From contig NZ_LLXV01000046.1 in assembly GCF_001431665.1 (NCBI RefSeq), positions 1-37,856 on the forward strand: DNA of 37,856 nt. Reading direction: 5' to 3'. Every line of letters starts with the position of its first letter. Within the stretch, counting starts at the first letter, position 1. The notes under the pieces were generated by a model. It saw only the letters and a program-made list of their open reading frames with translations, searched no databases and had not been told where the DNA came from. This DNA comes from Stenotrophomonas beteli (GTDB lineage: Bacteria; Pseudomonadota; Gammaproteobacteria; Xanthomonadales; Xanthomonadaceae). Positions 23,892-32,975 of the stretch are shown here, piece by piece. Made by a program: the position numbers and the translations under genes.

Positions 23892-26800
23892 ATGATTAAA
23901 ATCGCCAAGTTTTCCACTGGCCGGACCGGCATGAACGCACCCTCCTCCTCCCCTGCCGCCAGCGACGCCCCGCGTCCCGGCGCGCTGCTGTCGCCGGAAC
24001 TGCCGGCGTCCCCCAACCCGTTCCGCCAAGCCATCACCGATGCCTGGCTGAAGGACGAGGCCAGCCACGTCCGCGAGCTGCTGGCGCAGGCCCGCCTGCC
24101 CGCCGAGGAACAGGCCCGGGTGCAGGCGCTGGCCGCCGACCTGGTCGGCCGCGTCCGCGTGCGCGCCAAGGACCAGGGCGCGATCGAAGCCTTCATGCGC
24201 CAGTACGACCTGGGCAGCGAGGAAGGCGTGCTGCTGATGTGCGTGGCCGAAGCACTGCTGCGCATTCCGGACCAGGACACCGCCGACAAGCTGATCCGCG
24301 ACAAGCTGGCCGATGCCGACTGGGAAAAGCACCTGGGCGGCAGCGACTCGGTGCTGGTCAACGCCTCCACCTGGGGCCTGATGCTGACCGGCAAGCTGGT
24401 GCAGATGAACGATGCCACCCGCGCCGATGCGCCCAGCGCGTTCAAGCGGCTGGTCGGCCGCGTCGGTGAGCCGGTGGTGCGCCTGGCCGTGCGCCAGGCG
24501 ATGAAGATCATGGGCCACCAGTTCGTGATGGGCCGCACCATCAGCGAAGCGCTGTCGCGCTCGCACAAGGGCGACAACGCCAGCTACCGCTACTCCTTCG
24601 ACATGCTGGGCGAGGGCGCGCTGACCATGAAGGACGCGCTGCGCTATCTGGAAGACTACCGGCGTGCCATCCACGCCATCGGCGGCGATCACAAGGCACG
24701 CGGCGGCCGTCCGGACGGCGACGTCAACAACGCGCCGGGCATTTCGATCAAGCTGTCGGCGCTGTACCCGCGCTACGAGCATGCCAAGCGCGAACGCGTA
24801 CTGAAGGACCTGGTGCCGGGCGTGCTGGAACTGGCGCAGCTGGCCAAGAGCTACGGCATCGGCTGCACCGTCGACGCCGAAGAGTCCGACCGCTTGGAAC
24901 TGTCGCTGGACATCATCGAGCAGGTGTTCTCCGACGCCTCACTGGCCGGCTGGGATGGCTTCGGTGTGGTCGTGCAGGCGTACCAGAAGCGCACGCCGTA
25001 CACGATCGACCACCTGGCCGACATGGCGCGCCGTGCCGGTCGTCGCCTGCAGGTGCGCCTGGTCAAGGGCGCCTATTGGGATGCCGAGATCAAGCGCGCG
25101 CAGATTGAAGGCTATCCGGGCTACCCGGTGTTCACCCGCAAGCAGAACACCGACGTCTCCTACCTGGCCTGCGCCAAGCGTCTGTTCACCCATGCCGACG
25201 CGATCTACCCGATGTTCGCCACGCACAACGCGCACACCATCGCGGCCGTGCGCAGCATCGCCAACGGTGGCGTGTACGAGCACCAGAAGCTGCACGGCAT
25301 GGGCGACGACCTGTATGCCGAAGTGGTGCCGGCCGATCGCCTGGGCCTGCCTTGCCGCGTGTACGCCCCGGTCGGTTCGCACGAAGACCTGCTGCCGTAC
25401 CTGGTACGCCGCCTGCTGGAAAACGGCGCCAACTCCAGCTTCGTCAACCGCATCACCGACGAGCGCGTGCCGATCGCCGACCTGATCCGCGATCCGGTCG
25501 AGATGGTCGCCTCGTTCGCTTCGATTCCGCATCCCAAGATCCCGCTGCCGGTTGACCTGCTGCGCAGCCAGAACCACGACAGGAAGAACTCCATGGGCGC
25601 CAACCTCGCCAACGACAACGAACTGCGCGCCCTGGCCGAGCAGATCAACGCGGCCGTGAAGCCGTGGCAGGCCGCTCCGCTGGTGCCGGGTGCCAACCCG
25701 GCCGGCGCCGCGCTGCCGGTGACCAACCCGGCCGACACCCGCGAAGTGGTCGGACAGTGGCTGGCCGCCGACGCCGCCACCGTGCAGAAGGCGCTGGCGA
25801 ATGCCGTAGCCGCGCAGCCGGCCTGGAATCGCACCCCGGCCGCCAGCCGCGCCGCCATCCTCGAGCACGCCGCCGACCAGCTGGAAGCGCGCATGCCGGA
25901 GTTCATGGCGCTGTGCGTGAAGGAAGCCGGCAAGAGCCTGCCCGACAGCATCGCCGAAGTGCGCGAAGCCGTGGATTTCCTGCGCTACTACGCCAAGCAG
26001 GCGCGCGAGCAGTTCAGCCACGCCGAGAAGCTGCCCAGCCCGACCGGTGAGTCCAACGAGCTGCAGTTGCACGGCCGCGGCGTGTTCGTCTGCATCAGCC
26101 CGTGGAACTTCCCGCTGGCGATCTTCCTGGGCCAGGTCGCCGCTGCACTGGCCGCCGGCAACAGCGTCATCGCCAAGCCGGCCGAGCAGACCAACCTGAT
26201 CGGCTACTACGCGGTGAAGCTGCTGCACGACGCCGGCGTGCCCGCCGAGGTGGTGCAGTTCCTGCCGGGCGACGGTGCCACCGTCGGTGCCGCGCTGACC
26301 GCCGACCCGCGCGTGGCTGGCGTGGCCTTCACCGGCTCCACCGACACCGCCCGTGCGATCAACCGTGCCATGGCCGCGCGCGATGCCGCCATCGGTGTGC
26401 TGATCGCCGAGACCGGCGGCCAGAACGCGTTCATCGCCGACTCCTCGGCGCTGCCGGAACAGCTGGTCAAGGACGCCATCGGTTCGGCCTTCACCTCCGC
26501 CGGCCAGCGCTGCTCGGCCGCGCGCGTGCTGTTCGTGCAGGACGACATCGCCGACAAGGTGATGACCATGCTGGCCGGTGCGATGAAGGAACTGAAGGTC
26601 GGCAACCCCGGCCTGCTGTCCACCGACGTCGGCCCGGTGATCGACGCCGATGCGCTGAAGATCCTGCAGGACCACGCCGAGCGCATGGACCGCGAAGCGC
26701 GCCTGATCGCCGCCGCTGAGCTGTCGGCCGAAACCGCCCACGGCACGTTCTTCGCGCCGCGCGCGTACGAGCTGAAGGACCTGGGCCAGCTGCAGAAGGA

Positions 26801-27149
26801 AGTGTTCGGTCCGGTACTGCACGTCATCCGCTGGAAGGGCGACCAGCTCGATGCGGTGATCGATCAGATCAACGCTACCGGCTACGGCCTGACCCTGGGC
26901 GTGCATTCGCGCATCGACGAGACCGTGGACCGCATCAGCAACGGCGTCCATGTTGGCAACGTCTACGTCAACCGCAACCAGATCGGTGCGGTGGTCGGCG
27001 TGCAGCCGTTCGGCGGCCAGGGCCTGTCCGGCACCGGCCCGAAGGCGGGCGGCCCGCACTACCTGCTGCGTTTCGCCACCGAAAAGACGGTGACGGTGAA
27101 CACCACCGCCGCCGGCGGCAACGCCTCGCTGCTGACCCTGGGCGACTGA
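23892..27149 (+). CDS. putA: Bifunctional proline dehydrogenase / L-glutamate-gamma-semialdehyde dehydrogenase
   Basis: Oxidises proline to glutamate in two steps, using FAD in the proline dehydrogenase domain and NAD in the aldehyde dehydrogenase domain, with channelling of the intermediate. The 1085-aa protein has an N-terminal helical arm, a TIM-barrel domain (about residues 200-560) with SIKLSALYPRYE and QVRLVKGAYWDAEIKRAQ, and an aldehyde dehydrogenase domain (about 600-1070) with Glu840 in IAETGGQN and catalytic Cys874 in SAGQRCSAARV. It lacks the ribbon-helix-helix DNA-binding domain of E. coli PutA, so it should not autorepress. The start at 23892 has AAGGGC upstream; a second possible start is MNAPSS at 23931. 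A strong terminator follows. Confidence 0.95.
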   Translation: MIKIAKFSTGRTGMNAPSSSPAASDAPRPGALLSPELPASPNPFRQAITDAWLKDEASHVRELLAQARLPAEEQARVQALAADLVGRVRVRAKDQGAIEAFMRQYDLGSEEGVLLMCVAEALLRIPDQDTADKLIRDKLADADWEKHLGGSDSVLVNASTWGLMLTGKLVQMNDATRADAPSAFKRLVGRVGEPVVRLAVRQAMKIMGHQFVMGRTISEALSRSHKGDNASYRYSFDMLGEGALTMKDALRYLEDYRRAIHAIGGDHKARGGRPDGDVNNAPGISIKLSALYPRYEHAKRERVLKDLVPGVLELAQLAKSYGIGCTVDAEESDRLELSLDIIEQVFSDASLAGWDGFGVVVQAYQKRTPYTIDHLADMARRAGRRLQVRLVKGAYWDAEIKRAQIEGYPGYPVFTRKQNTDVSYLACAKRLFTHADAIYPMFATHNAHTIAAVRSIANGGVYEHQKLHGMGDDLYAEVVPADRLGLPCRVYAPVGSHEDLLPYLVRRLLENGANSSFVNRITDERVPIADLIRDPVEMVASFASIPHPKIPLPVDLLRSQNHDRKNSMGANLANDNELRALAEQINAAVKPWQAAPLVPGANPAGAALPVTNPADTREVVGQWLAADAATVQKALANAVAAQPAWNRTPAASRAAILEHAADQLEARMPEFMALCVKEAGKSLPDSIAEVREAVDFLRYYAKQAREQFSHAEKLPSPTGESNELQLHGRGVFVCISPWNFPLAIFLGQVAAALAAGNSVIAKPAEQTNLIGYYAVKLLHDAGVPAEVVQFLPGDGATVGAALTADPRVAGVAFTGSTDTARAINRAMAARDAAIGVLIAETGGQNAFIADSSALPEQLVKDAIGSAFTSAGQRCSAARVLFVQDDIADKVMTMLAGAMKELKVGNPGLLSTDVGPVIDADALKILQDHAERMDREARLIAAAELSAETAHGTFFAPRAYELKDLGQLQKEVFGPVLHVIRWKGDQLDAVIDQINATGYGLTLGVHSRIDETVDRISNGVHVGNVYVNRNQIGAVVGVQPFGGQGLSGTGPKAGGPHYLLRFATEKTVTVNTTAAGGNASLLTLGD

Positions 27150-27171
27150 TCGCCTGCTTGATGCAGTAAAC

Positions 27172-27198
27172 AAAAACCCCGCGAACGCGGGGTTTTTT
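27172..27198 (+). terminator. Rho-independent terminator of putA
   Basis: The stem CCCCGC/GCGGGG, extended by A/T pairs, with a GAAC loop and six T at 27193-27198, starts 23 nt after the putA stop. The A-run on the 5' side makes it usable from the minus strand as well, so it may also end the nadR-like transcript. Confidence 0.9.
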
Positions 27199-27212
27199 GT
27201 GCTTTGCTCCCT

Positions 27213-27270
27213 GTAGAGCCGAGCCCACGCTCGGCTTTTCTGGCGCAGCCGAGCGTGGGCTCGGCTCTAC
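27213..27270. repeat. Inverted pair of SMAG-type REP units overlapping the nadR stop
   Basis: A plus-strand unit at 27213-27236 and a minus-strand unit at 27247-27270, both GTAG plus AGCCGAGCCCACGCTCGGCT stems, are tail to tail with a 10-bp spacer. The GTAG at 27267-27270 on the minus strand contains the TAG stop codon of the nadR-like gene. Confidence 0.9.
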
Positions 27271-28340
27271 AGAGGCGGGGCGACACTGAACCGATTGTCC
27301 GCCCGCTTCGCCAGCTCGCCCTGCACGCGTGCGATGCGCGTCTCCAGATCGCCTTGCAGCAGCACATACTCGACACCCTCTGCCTGCAGCTGCTGCAGGT
27401 ACCACGCATGCTGCTGCGCCCGGAAGGCTTCGCCCACGCGCGTGCCATCCTGGTCAAACGGAATATCCGGCGCGCACAGGAACAGCAGGTCGTAGCGTCG
27501 TCGTGCCGCTTGCCGCAGCGGCTGCGGCGCCGTGCCAAACATCCAGCCGCTGTAGCCCAGCGTCACCAGCGGCGTGGTATCGCAGAACAGCCAGCGGTGA
27601 GCACGCCGCACAGCCTCGTCTTCGTGCTGTGGCTGTGTCATTGCGATGCGCAACAGATCACCCGGCGTCAGCTCTCCGCCGCGCTGCTCCCACAGCGTAC
27701 GGCCATACTCCGGCACCCAGACAGTCTGCAGACGCGCGGCCAGCACGCGGGCCAGCGTGGTCTTGCCGCTGGACTCGCCACCGATGAAGGCCACGCGCTG
27801 TACATGGTCGGCATACACCTGCGGTGCGAGCCCACGGCGATGCGCATGCGGATCGATGCGCAGCTGGGTGCCACAGGCCTGCCCGACGTCCAGCGCACGC
27901 TCCAGCCGCTCATGTCGCACCGGGGTGCCGAAGTGCATGGCCAACGCCTGCGCGAACCCGTCCCCATAGTCCTCACCGGTGTACACCGCCTGCACCGGCC
28001 CACCGAACAGGTTCAAGCACAGCCAGGCGGTAAAGTCGCGCTGCACCTGTTCGTCATCACTGTCCTGCGGCAGCGCTCGCACTGGCAAGCCATGCTGCAT
28101 GCACAGTGCCGCCAGTCGCGCGTCGTCAAGCACCGCTACCGTGGCCTGCGGGAAACGCGCACGCAGCCAGCGTTCGCGACGCTCGGCGCTGTAGCCGGCA
28201 AAGCCCGGCTGCGACCACCCGATCACCAGCAGCTGCTGGCAGCGCGTGGCGGCGAAGTCGATCAGCCGCTCATGGCCGAGATGCAGCGGGCAGAACTTGC
28301 CCACCACCAGGCCGCGTGCAACGCGCTCAGGCAGCGGCAT
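27267..28340 (-). CDS. nadR: NadR-like NMN adenylyltransferase / nicotinamide riboside kinase
   Basis: Predicted two-domain NAD salvage enzyme that phosphorylates nicotinamide riboside and adenylylates NMN. The 357-aa protein starts with a nucleotidyltransferase domain carrying GKFCPLHLGH (His20 and His23 of the HxGH motif) and ends in a P-loop kinase domain with GGESSGKTT (about 188-196) and a lid region (DIPFDQDGTRVG). The N-terminal helix-turn-helix repressor domain of enterobacterial NadR is absent. Its ATG lies inside the 3' end of pnuC (14-bp overlap), so the transporter and kinase are co-translated, fitting uptake coupled to phosphorylation. Its TAG stop is part of a REP element, so the last residues (SVAPPL) may derive from the insertion junction. 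Confidence 0.88.
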   Translation of the reverse strand: MPLPERVARGLVVGKFCPLHLGHERLIDFAATRCQQLLVIGWSQPGFAGYSAERRERWLRARFPQATVAVLDDARLAALCMQHGLPVRALPQDSDDEQVQRDFTAWLCLNLFGGPVQAVYTGEDYGDGFAQALAMHFGTPVRHERLERALDVGQACGTQLRIDPHAHRRGLAPQVYADHVQRVAFIGGESSGKTTLARVLAARLQTVWVPEYGRTLWEQRGGELTPGDLLRIAMTQPQHEDEAVRRAHRWLFCDTTPLVTLGYSGWMFGTAPQPLRQAARRRYDLLFLCAPDIPFDQDGTRVGEAFRAQQHAWYLQQLQAEGVEYVLLQGDLETRIARVQGELAKRADNRFSVAPPL

Positions 28341-28926
28341 CGGCCGCCCTGGCCTCGTCCCGCATCAGGCGCTGCCAATGGCGCAAGGCCACCAGCGCAT
28401 TGATCCAGAAGCCCACGTACAGGATCGAGGTCAGGTGCAGGCCACGGCTGTAGTACAGCGGCACCGCAACGGTATTCACCAGCAGCCATACCCACCACGA
28501 TTCCAGCTTGCGTCGCATCATCAGGATCTGCGCGATCACACTCAACACCAGCACCGCCGAATCGATATACGGCGCATAGGCATTGGTCAGGCGGGTCAGC
28601 ATCCAGCCGTAGCCGAACGTGGCCACTACCGCCAGCGGTGCCAGCCAGGCCCAGGCACGCGGTCGCAGGGAAGTGATCGGCAGCGGCGCACCGTGGTCGC
28701 CGCGCAGCCACTGCCACCAGCCCAGCACGCTGATGGCGATGAAGAAGAACTGCAGCACCATGTCCGCATACAGATGCGATCGTTCGAACACGGCAGCAAA
28801 CAAGGCGCAGCCGACGATGCCCAGCCACCAGGTGTGCACGTTGTTGCGGCCGGCCAGCAGGATCGAGCCGGCGACGGCGATGTTGGCGGCCAGCTCCAGC
28901 TGGAAGTTCGGGTCGGACAGGTTCAT
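28327..28926 (-). CDS. pnuC: Nicotinamide riboside transporter PnuC
   Basis: Inner-membrane facilitator for nicotinamide riboside; uptake is pulled by the downstream kinase. The 199-aa protein has seven predicted helices, with WWLGIVGCALFAAVFERSHLYAD and the FFFIAISVLGWWQWLRG motif, typical of PnuC, and WWVWLLVNTVAVPLYYSRGLHLTSILYVGFW in the second half. The ATG at 28926 (MNLSDPNFQLEL) is chosen over an open frame running 27 codons further upstream into the fadL terminator. It overlaps the nadR-like gene by 14 bp, a pairing that supports both calls. Confidence 0.92.
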   Translation of the reverse strand: MNLSDPNFQLELAANIAVAGSILLAGRNNVHTWWLGIVGCALFAAVFERSHLYADMVLQFFFIAISVLGWWQWLRGDHGAPLPITSLRPRAWAWLAPLAVVATFGYGWMLTRLTNAYAPYIDSAVLVLSVIAQILMMRRKLESWWVWLLVNTVAVPLYYSRGLHLTSILYVGFWINALVALRHWQRLMRDEARAADAAA

Positions 28927-28956
28927 CGCGCCATTGTCGCGTAGATCCGCGCCCTG

Positions 28957-28985
28957 AAAACGAAAGGCCCCGCTTGCGCGGGGCC
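28957..28985 (-). terminator. Rho-independent terminator of fadL
   Basis: On the minus strand the stem GGCCCCGC/GCGGGGCC with a 4-nt loop is followed by TTTCGTTTTC, 31 nt after the fadL stop. It separates fadL from pnuC-nadR, whose promoter must then lie in the 30 bp before pnuC or depend on readthrough. Confidence 0.75.
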
Positions 28986-29016
28986 CTCCGTGTCCTGCTT
29001 CAGGCAATCGCCCGGA

Positions 29017-30444
29017 TCAGAACTTGTACTGCAGCGAAGCCGCCAGCACGTCGCCGCTGACCTTGTACTTGCCGGTCACGGTGTTGCCGGTGGCCGAGGT
29101 CGAGGTGATGTTCGGATCCTTGGTGAACAGGTGGGTGTAGCCCACGCTGTATTCCATCTTGTCCGAAGCGGCGTAGGTCATGCCCAGCGACAGCCACTTG
29201 CGGGTGGTGTCCGGCACGCGCACGTCGCGGTGGGCATCGGTGGTCGGGGTCTGGTCATAGGCCAGGCCGCCACGCAGGGTCAGCTTGTCGTTCACGCGGA
29301 AATCGGTACCGATCGACGCGAAGGTGGTGTCGCGGTAGTGGAACGGCAGCACGCTGTCCGGCTGGTTGGAGTCGTAATCGACAACGACCTGGTCGAACTT
29401 GCTCCACGCGGTACGCGTCACCTCGGCCATGACCTGCCACTGGTCGTTCACGCGGTGGGTGAAGCCCACGGTGGCGCTGGCCGGCAGGGTGATCGAGGCG
29501 CGGCCGTTGCTGTCGATGAAGGTGCCCGGGGCAGCCTGCGACAGGAACGCGGCAGCCTGCGGCGTCATGGTGAAGTCAGCCTTGCCGTCGGTGATCTTGT
29601 GCTCGACCTTCGAGCGGTAGCTGAAGGCGATGTTGGTGCCTTCCACCGGGGTGACGGTCACGCCCAGGGTGTAGCCAACCGACACTTCATCGCCCTTGAT
29701 GCGCAGGAAGCCATCGGCAGTACCCGGCGAGAAGCCGAGCTGGGCGGCCTGGCGTGCAGCCGCCTGCGACGCCGCTGCGGCCTGGGCCGGGGTGCCACCA
29801 GCAGCCAGTACACGCGCCGCAGCCGTGCGCTGGGCGCTGGCATTGATCGCGGTGCCGCCGTCAACGGCGCTGGTCAGGTCGACGTTCAGGCGCTCGGCGA
29901 ACACCGACGCACCGAACGACAGGTACGGGTTGACGTCATAGGAGAACGCGACGCCCAGGTCGATCGCCTGCAGCTCGGTCTTGACGCCGTTGTAGCGGCC
30001 GACCCAGTCGCGGTCGTATTCGGTCTTGAAGCCGAACGGCACGGTCAGCGATGCACCGAAGTGCATGTTGTCGTTCTCGCCGAACGGCAGGTGGAAGTAG
30101 GCCGCCGGAACCGGGGCGATCATGCCGGCGTCGCCGCCGTTGCCACCGGAAATCGGAGCGCCGTTGGCGTACTTGCCCTGGCCACGGAACTTGGCGCCGA
30201 AGCTGATGGCGCTGACGTCGCCCTGGATCAGGGTGCCGTCGAGCAGGCGCATGGAGGCCGGGTTGGTGGCGATGACCGAGGCGTCACCTTCGGTCGAGGT
30301 GGAGCCGGCGAACGCGCGGCCCAGGCCCTTGGCGCTGTTTTCCTTCAGCTGGAAGGCGGCAGCATTGGCATCGGCGGCGGCCAGCGCACCGGCAACGCCG
30401 ACGGCCAGCAGGGTCAGTCGGGCAATGGTGGAAGCGGTTTGCAT
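29017..30444 (-). CDS. fadL: FadL-family outer-membrane long-chain fatty acid transporter
   Basis: Outer-membrane beta-barrel that takes up long-chain fatty acids or other hydrophobic compounds. The 475-aa protein has a signal peptide ending ADANAAA, then the mature N-terminus AFQLKENSAKGLGRAFAGS that forms the FadL hatch, the NPASM motif soon after, alternating aromatic strands, and a C-terminal aromatic residue (LQYKF) as needed for barrel assembly. An Ala/Gln-rich insert (about residues 190-225) probably forms an extracellular loop. The ATG at 30444 has GGAGAGAG upstream. The gene is monocistronic: a palindrome lies upstream and a terminator downstream. Confidence 0.93.
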   Translation of the reverse strand: MQTASTIARLTLLAVGVAGALAAADANAAAFQLKENSAKGLGRAFAGSTSTEGDASVIATNPASMRLLDGTLIQGDVSAISFGAKFRGQGKYANGAPISGGNGGDAGMIAPVPAAYFHLPFGENDNMHFGASLTVPFGFKTEYDRDWVGRYNGVKTELQAIDLGVAFSYDVNPYLSFGASVFAERLNVDLTSAVDGGTAINASAQRTAAARVLAAGGTPAQAAAASQAAARQAAQLGFSPGTADGFLRIKGDEVSVGYTLGVTVTPVEGTNIAFSYRSKVEHKITDGKADFTMTPQAAAFLSQAAPGTFIDSNGRASITLPASATVGFTHRVNDQWQVMAEVTRTAWSKFDQVVVDYDSNQPDSVLPFHYRDTTFASIGTDFRVNDKLTLRGGLAYDQTPTTDAHRDVRVPDTTRKWLSLGMTYAASDKMEYSVGYTHLFTKDPNITSTSATGNTVTGKYKVSGDVLAASLQYKF

Positions 30445-30543
30445 CGTAGTTCTCTCTCCGGTAAGCGGTGATGTTGCTCTGAGTGCGCCTGCGCCCGACA
30501 GACCCCGGGGGACCGTTCGAAGCGCGCCGGATTCCCCTCCCGA

Positions 30544-30559
30544 CATACGACGCCGTATG
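30544..30559. promoter_or_regulatory. Candidate operator upstream of fadL
   Basis: CATACGACGCCGTATG matches its own reverse complement at 14 of 16 positions: 6-bp arms CATACG/CGTATG plus a central CG. This is the size and symmetry of TetR-type operators. It lies 100 bp before the fadL start and 113 bp before the rhomboid gene, so either could be the target. The surrounding 30445-30672 gap is AT-richer and has no gene. Confidence 0.45.
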
Positions 30560-30672
30560 CGAGTATTACCCAGAGCTGTTAATGAAACAATAACAGCGTC
30601 GGCGCTTTTCCCGTCCCAAAAGCTGAACAGGACAATCCCCGCGCCAGGCGCCGTCACGCTAGGCTAGTGGCC

Positions 30673-31365
30673 ATGTTCGTCTCCCTCCCGTCGCGCAAGA
30701 AGGCAGCCCTGCGCTGGGCCACGCCGGTGCTGTTCGCGTCACTGTGGCTGGCGTTCCTGTGGTCGATCTCGCGCCCGGACGACGCCCGCAACAGCCTCTG
30801 GCTGGACTGGGGCGCCCTGTCCACCGGCCTGACCCACCCGCTGGACTGGTGGGCGACCCTGCAGGACGGCAGCGTGCTGCGCCTGTTCACCGCCCTGTTC
30901 CTGCACGCCGACTGGTCGCACCTGCTGGGCAACCTGGTGTTCCTGCTGATCTTCGGCCTGCCCGCCGAACGGGTTCTGGGGCCGTGGCGGTTGCTGCTGC
31001 TGTTCCTGGTCGGCGGCGCGGTGTCGAACCTTGTGGCGATCTACACCATGGGCAGCCCGGACCAGATCATCATCGGTGCCAGCGGCGCGGTGTCGGCCCT
31101 GATCGGAGCCTATCTGGCCCTGTTCCCGGGCGCCCGGCTGGGCGTGGTGATCCCGCTCGGCCTGTTCCTGGAGTTCGTGCGCGCCCCGGCCTATCTGTTG
31201 ATCGGTGTCTGGGCCGCGCTGCAGGTGGTGTTCGCCCACATCGGCCCCAGCTTCGGCATGGTGGCGTGGTGGGCGCACATCGGCGGTTTCGTGTTCGGCG
31301 TGGTGTACGGGGTCTACGTGCGGGCTGCGATCGCCCGCCGCCTGCGCAAACGCCACGGCTTCTGA
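30673..31365 (+). CDS. Rhomboid-family intramembrane serine protease
   Basis: A 230-aa membrane protease with at least six hydrophobic segments. The catalytic pair is visible: Ser137 in IIIGASGAVSALIGAYL (GxSG motif) and His202 in the last helices (WAHIGGFVFGVVYG). The HADWSHLLGNLVFLLIFG segment with its conserved His and Asn is also typical of active rhomboids. The ATG at 30673 is used; a GTG two codons earlier (30667) is the alternative. It is divergent from fadL and followed by a degenerate REP pair. Substrates are unknown; no rhombosortase-type context is seen. Confidence 0.9.
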   Translation: MFVSLPSRKKAALRWATPVLFASLWLAFLWSISRPDDARNSLWLDWGALSTGLTHPLDWWATLQDGSVLRLFTALFLHADWSHLLGNLVFLLIFGLPAERVLGPWRLLLLFLVGGAVSNLVAIYTMGSPDQIIIGASGAVSALIGAYLALFPGARLGVVIPLGLFLEFVRAPAYLLIGVWAALQVVFAHIGPSFGMVAWWAHIGGFVFGVVYGVYVRAAIARRLRKRHGF

Positions 31366-31371
31366 CCCCGG

Positions 31372-31444
31372 GTAGTGCCGGCCGCTGGCCGGCTCCACGC
31401 TCACCGGCCCGTTCGTAGATCAGTCGATCGAGGCTCGACTCTGC
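31372..31444. repeat. SMAG-type REP unit plus a degenerate partner
   Basis: A plus-strand unit at 31372-31393 (GTAG plus TGCCGGCC stem) starts 6 nt after the rhomboid stop. A degenerate minus-strand unit at 31422-31444 has an AGTCGA stem and CTGC in place of CTAC. The two have unrelated stems, so the pair probably arose from separate insertions. Confidence 0.7.
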
Positions 31445-31448
31445 AGGA

Positions 31449-32897
31449 TCAGGGCTTGGCCGGAGCCGGAGCGGGCTTTGCGTCCGGCTTGCTCTCCGCC
31501 TTCGGTTCAACCTTCGCTTCCGGCTTCACCGCAGCGGCTTTCGCGGCCTTGGCGGCATCCGCCTTGGCGGCTTCGGCCTTCAACCGTGCGGCCACCGAAC
31601 CCGGGTTCTTGAGTTCGGCCAGCGCGTCGTTGATCGGGCCATCGCCCGGCAGCACCGCGCCGGCGTGGTAGCCCTCAGTGCCTTCGTCATCGCCGCGCAG
31701 ATGGCCCGGCAGGGTCGCTTCGCTGTAGTCACTGAGGCTGGCCGGCAGCGCATCATCCGCCGGCGTGGCGGCCGGCTTCAATTCAACATCCGGCACGATG
31801 CCGGTGGCCTGGATCGACTTGCCGCTGGGCGTGTAATAGCGCGCCGTGGTCAGCTTCACCGAATCCCCGTTGTCCAGCGGCAGGACCGTCTGCACCGAGC
31901 CCTTGCCGAAGGTGCGGCTGCCCACCACGCGGGCGCGCTTGTTGTCGCGCAGCGCGCCGGCGAGTACTTCCGAGGCACTGGCCGAACCGGCATCGGCCAG
32001 CACCACCACCGGTGCGCCCTTCAGCAGGTCGCCCGGGGTCGCGTCGAACCGGGCATCGCTGATACTGATGCGGCCACGGGTGCTGACGATGTTGCCCTTG
32101 TCGAGCAGGTCGTCGGCTACCTGCACGGCAGCGGTCAGCAGGCCACCCGGGTTGCTGCGCAGATCCAGCACCAGGCCCTTGAGCTGGCCACCGGACTGCT
32201 TCTGCAGCTGCTGCACGTGCTTCTGGAAGTCCGAACCGGTGTCGGCCTGGAAGGTGCTCAGGCGGATATAGCCATAGCCCGGTTCCAGCAGGCGGCTGCG
32301 CACGCTGGTCACGCGGATGGTCTGCCGGGTGAGGCTGACATCGAACGGCTTCGGCTTGCCGTCGCGCACGATGGTCAGCACCACTTTGCTGCCGGCCGGG
32401 CCACGCAGCGGTTCACTGGCATCGATCGCGCTGATCGGCTTGCCGTCGATGGCGATGATCAGGTCGCCGGCGAGGATGCCGGCCTTCGCCGCCGGCGTGT
32501 CGTCGATCGGCGCGATCACCTTCATGCTGGCGTTGTCCGGCTGCTGCTGCAGCTCCACGCCGATGCCTTCGTAGGCGCCGTTGGCCTGCTCGTCGAAGGC
32601 CTGCGCGTCTTCCTTGTTGAAGTAGGTGCTGTGCGGATCAAGGTCGAGCAGCAGGCCACGCACGGCCGACTGCATCAGCTTCTTGTCATCGACCGGATCG
32701 ACATAGGCGGCGCGCACCGCGTTGTACACGGCCACGAAACGGCGGATGTCCTCCAGCGGCACCTTCGAGGTCACCGCCTCCTCGCTGTTCGCTGCCTGCC
32801 CGCTGGTTTCCTGGCTCGGGGCGGGCGCGGTCTGCTGCGCCCAGGACAGCGCTGGCAACAGGGCCAGCAAGAGGGTGGCGGTACGGGCTGCGCGCAT
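31449..32897 (-). CDS. ctpA: S41-family carboxyl-terminal processing protease
   Basis: Periplasmic serine protease that trims or degrades envelope proteins. The 482-aa protein has a signal peptide (to about residue 20), a cap region, a PDZ domain (about 107-190, with AGILAGDLIIAIDGKPI) and the S41 core. The Ser/Lys dyad is visible: Ser307 in AGSASASE and Lys332 in RTFGKGSVQT, with Gln336 four residues after the lysine, as in CtpB. A 45-residue Lys/Ala/Pro tail follows the core. It lies 108 bp downstream of envC on the same strand, an order common in proteobacteria, where M23-domain proteins and Ctp proteases both act on cell-wall hydrolysis. Confidence 0.93.
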   Translation of the reverse strand: MRAARTATLLLALLPALSWAQQTAPAPSQETSGQAANSEEAVTSKVPLEDIRRFVAVYNAVRAAYVDPVDDKKLMQSAVRGLLLDLDPHSTYFNKEDAQAFDEQANGAYEGIGVELQQQPDNASMKVIAPIDDTPAAKAGILAGDLIIAIDGKPISAIDASEPLRGPAGSKVVLTIVRDGKPKPFDVSLTRQTIRVTSVRSRLLEPGYGYIRLSTFQADTGSDFQKHVQQLQKQSGGQLKGLVLDLRSNPGGLLTAAVQVADDLLDKGNIVSTRGRISISDARFDATPGDLLKGAPVVVLADAGSASASEVLAGALRDNKRARVVGSRTFGKGSVQTVLPLDNGDSVKLTTARYYTPSGKSIQATGIVPDVELKPAATPADDALPASLSDYSEATLPGHLRGDDEGTEGYHAGAVLPGDGPINDALAELKNPGSVAARLKAEAAKADAAKAAKAAAVKPEAKVEPKAESKPDAKPAPAPAKP

Positions 32898-32975
32898 GGA
32901 TCACTCCTGTCGACGGTGGCATGGTGCCCAAGGCACATGCACCGATTATGCGCGAAGCACAGCTAAATTCCCGTT

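Noticed and set aside
24939..27173. 744-aa minus-strand open frame opposite putA
   Set aside because: Antisense shadow; PutA catalytic motifs are intact on the plus strand through the whole stretch.
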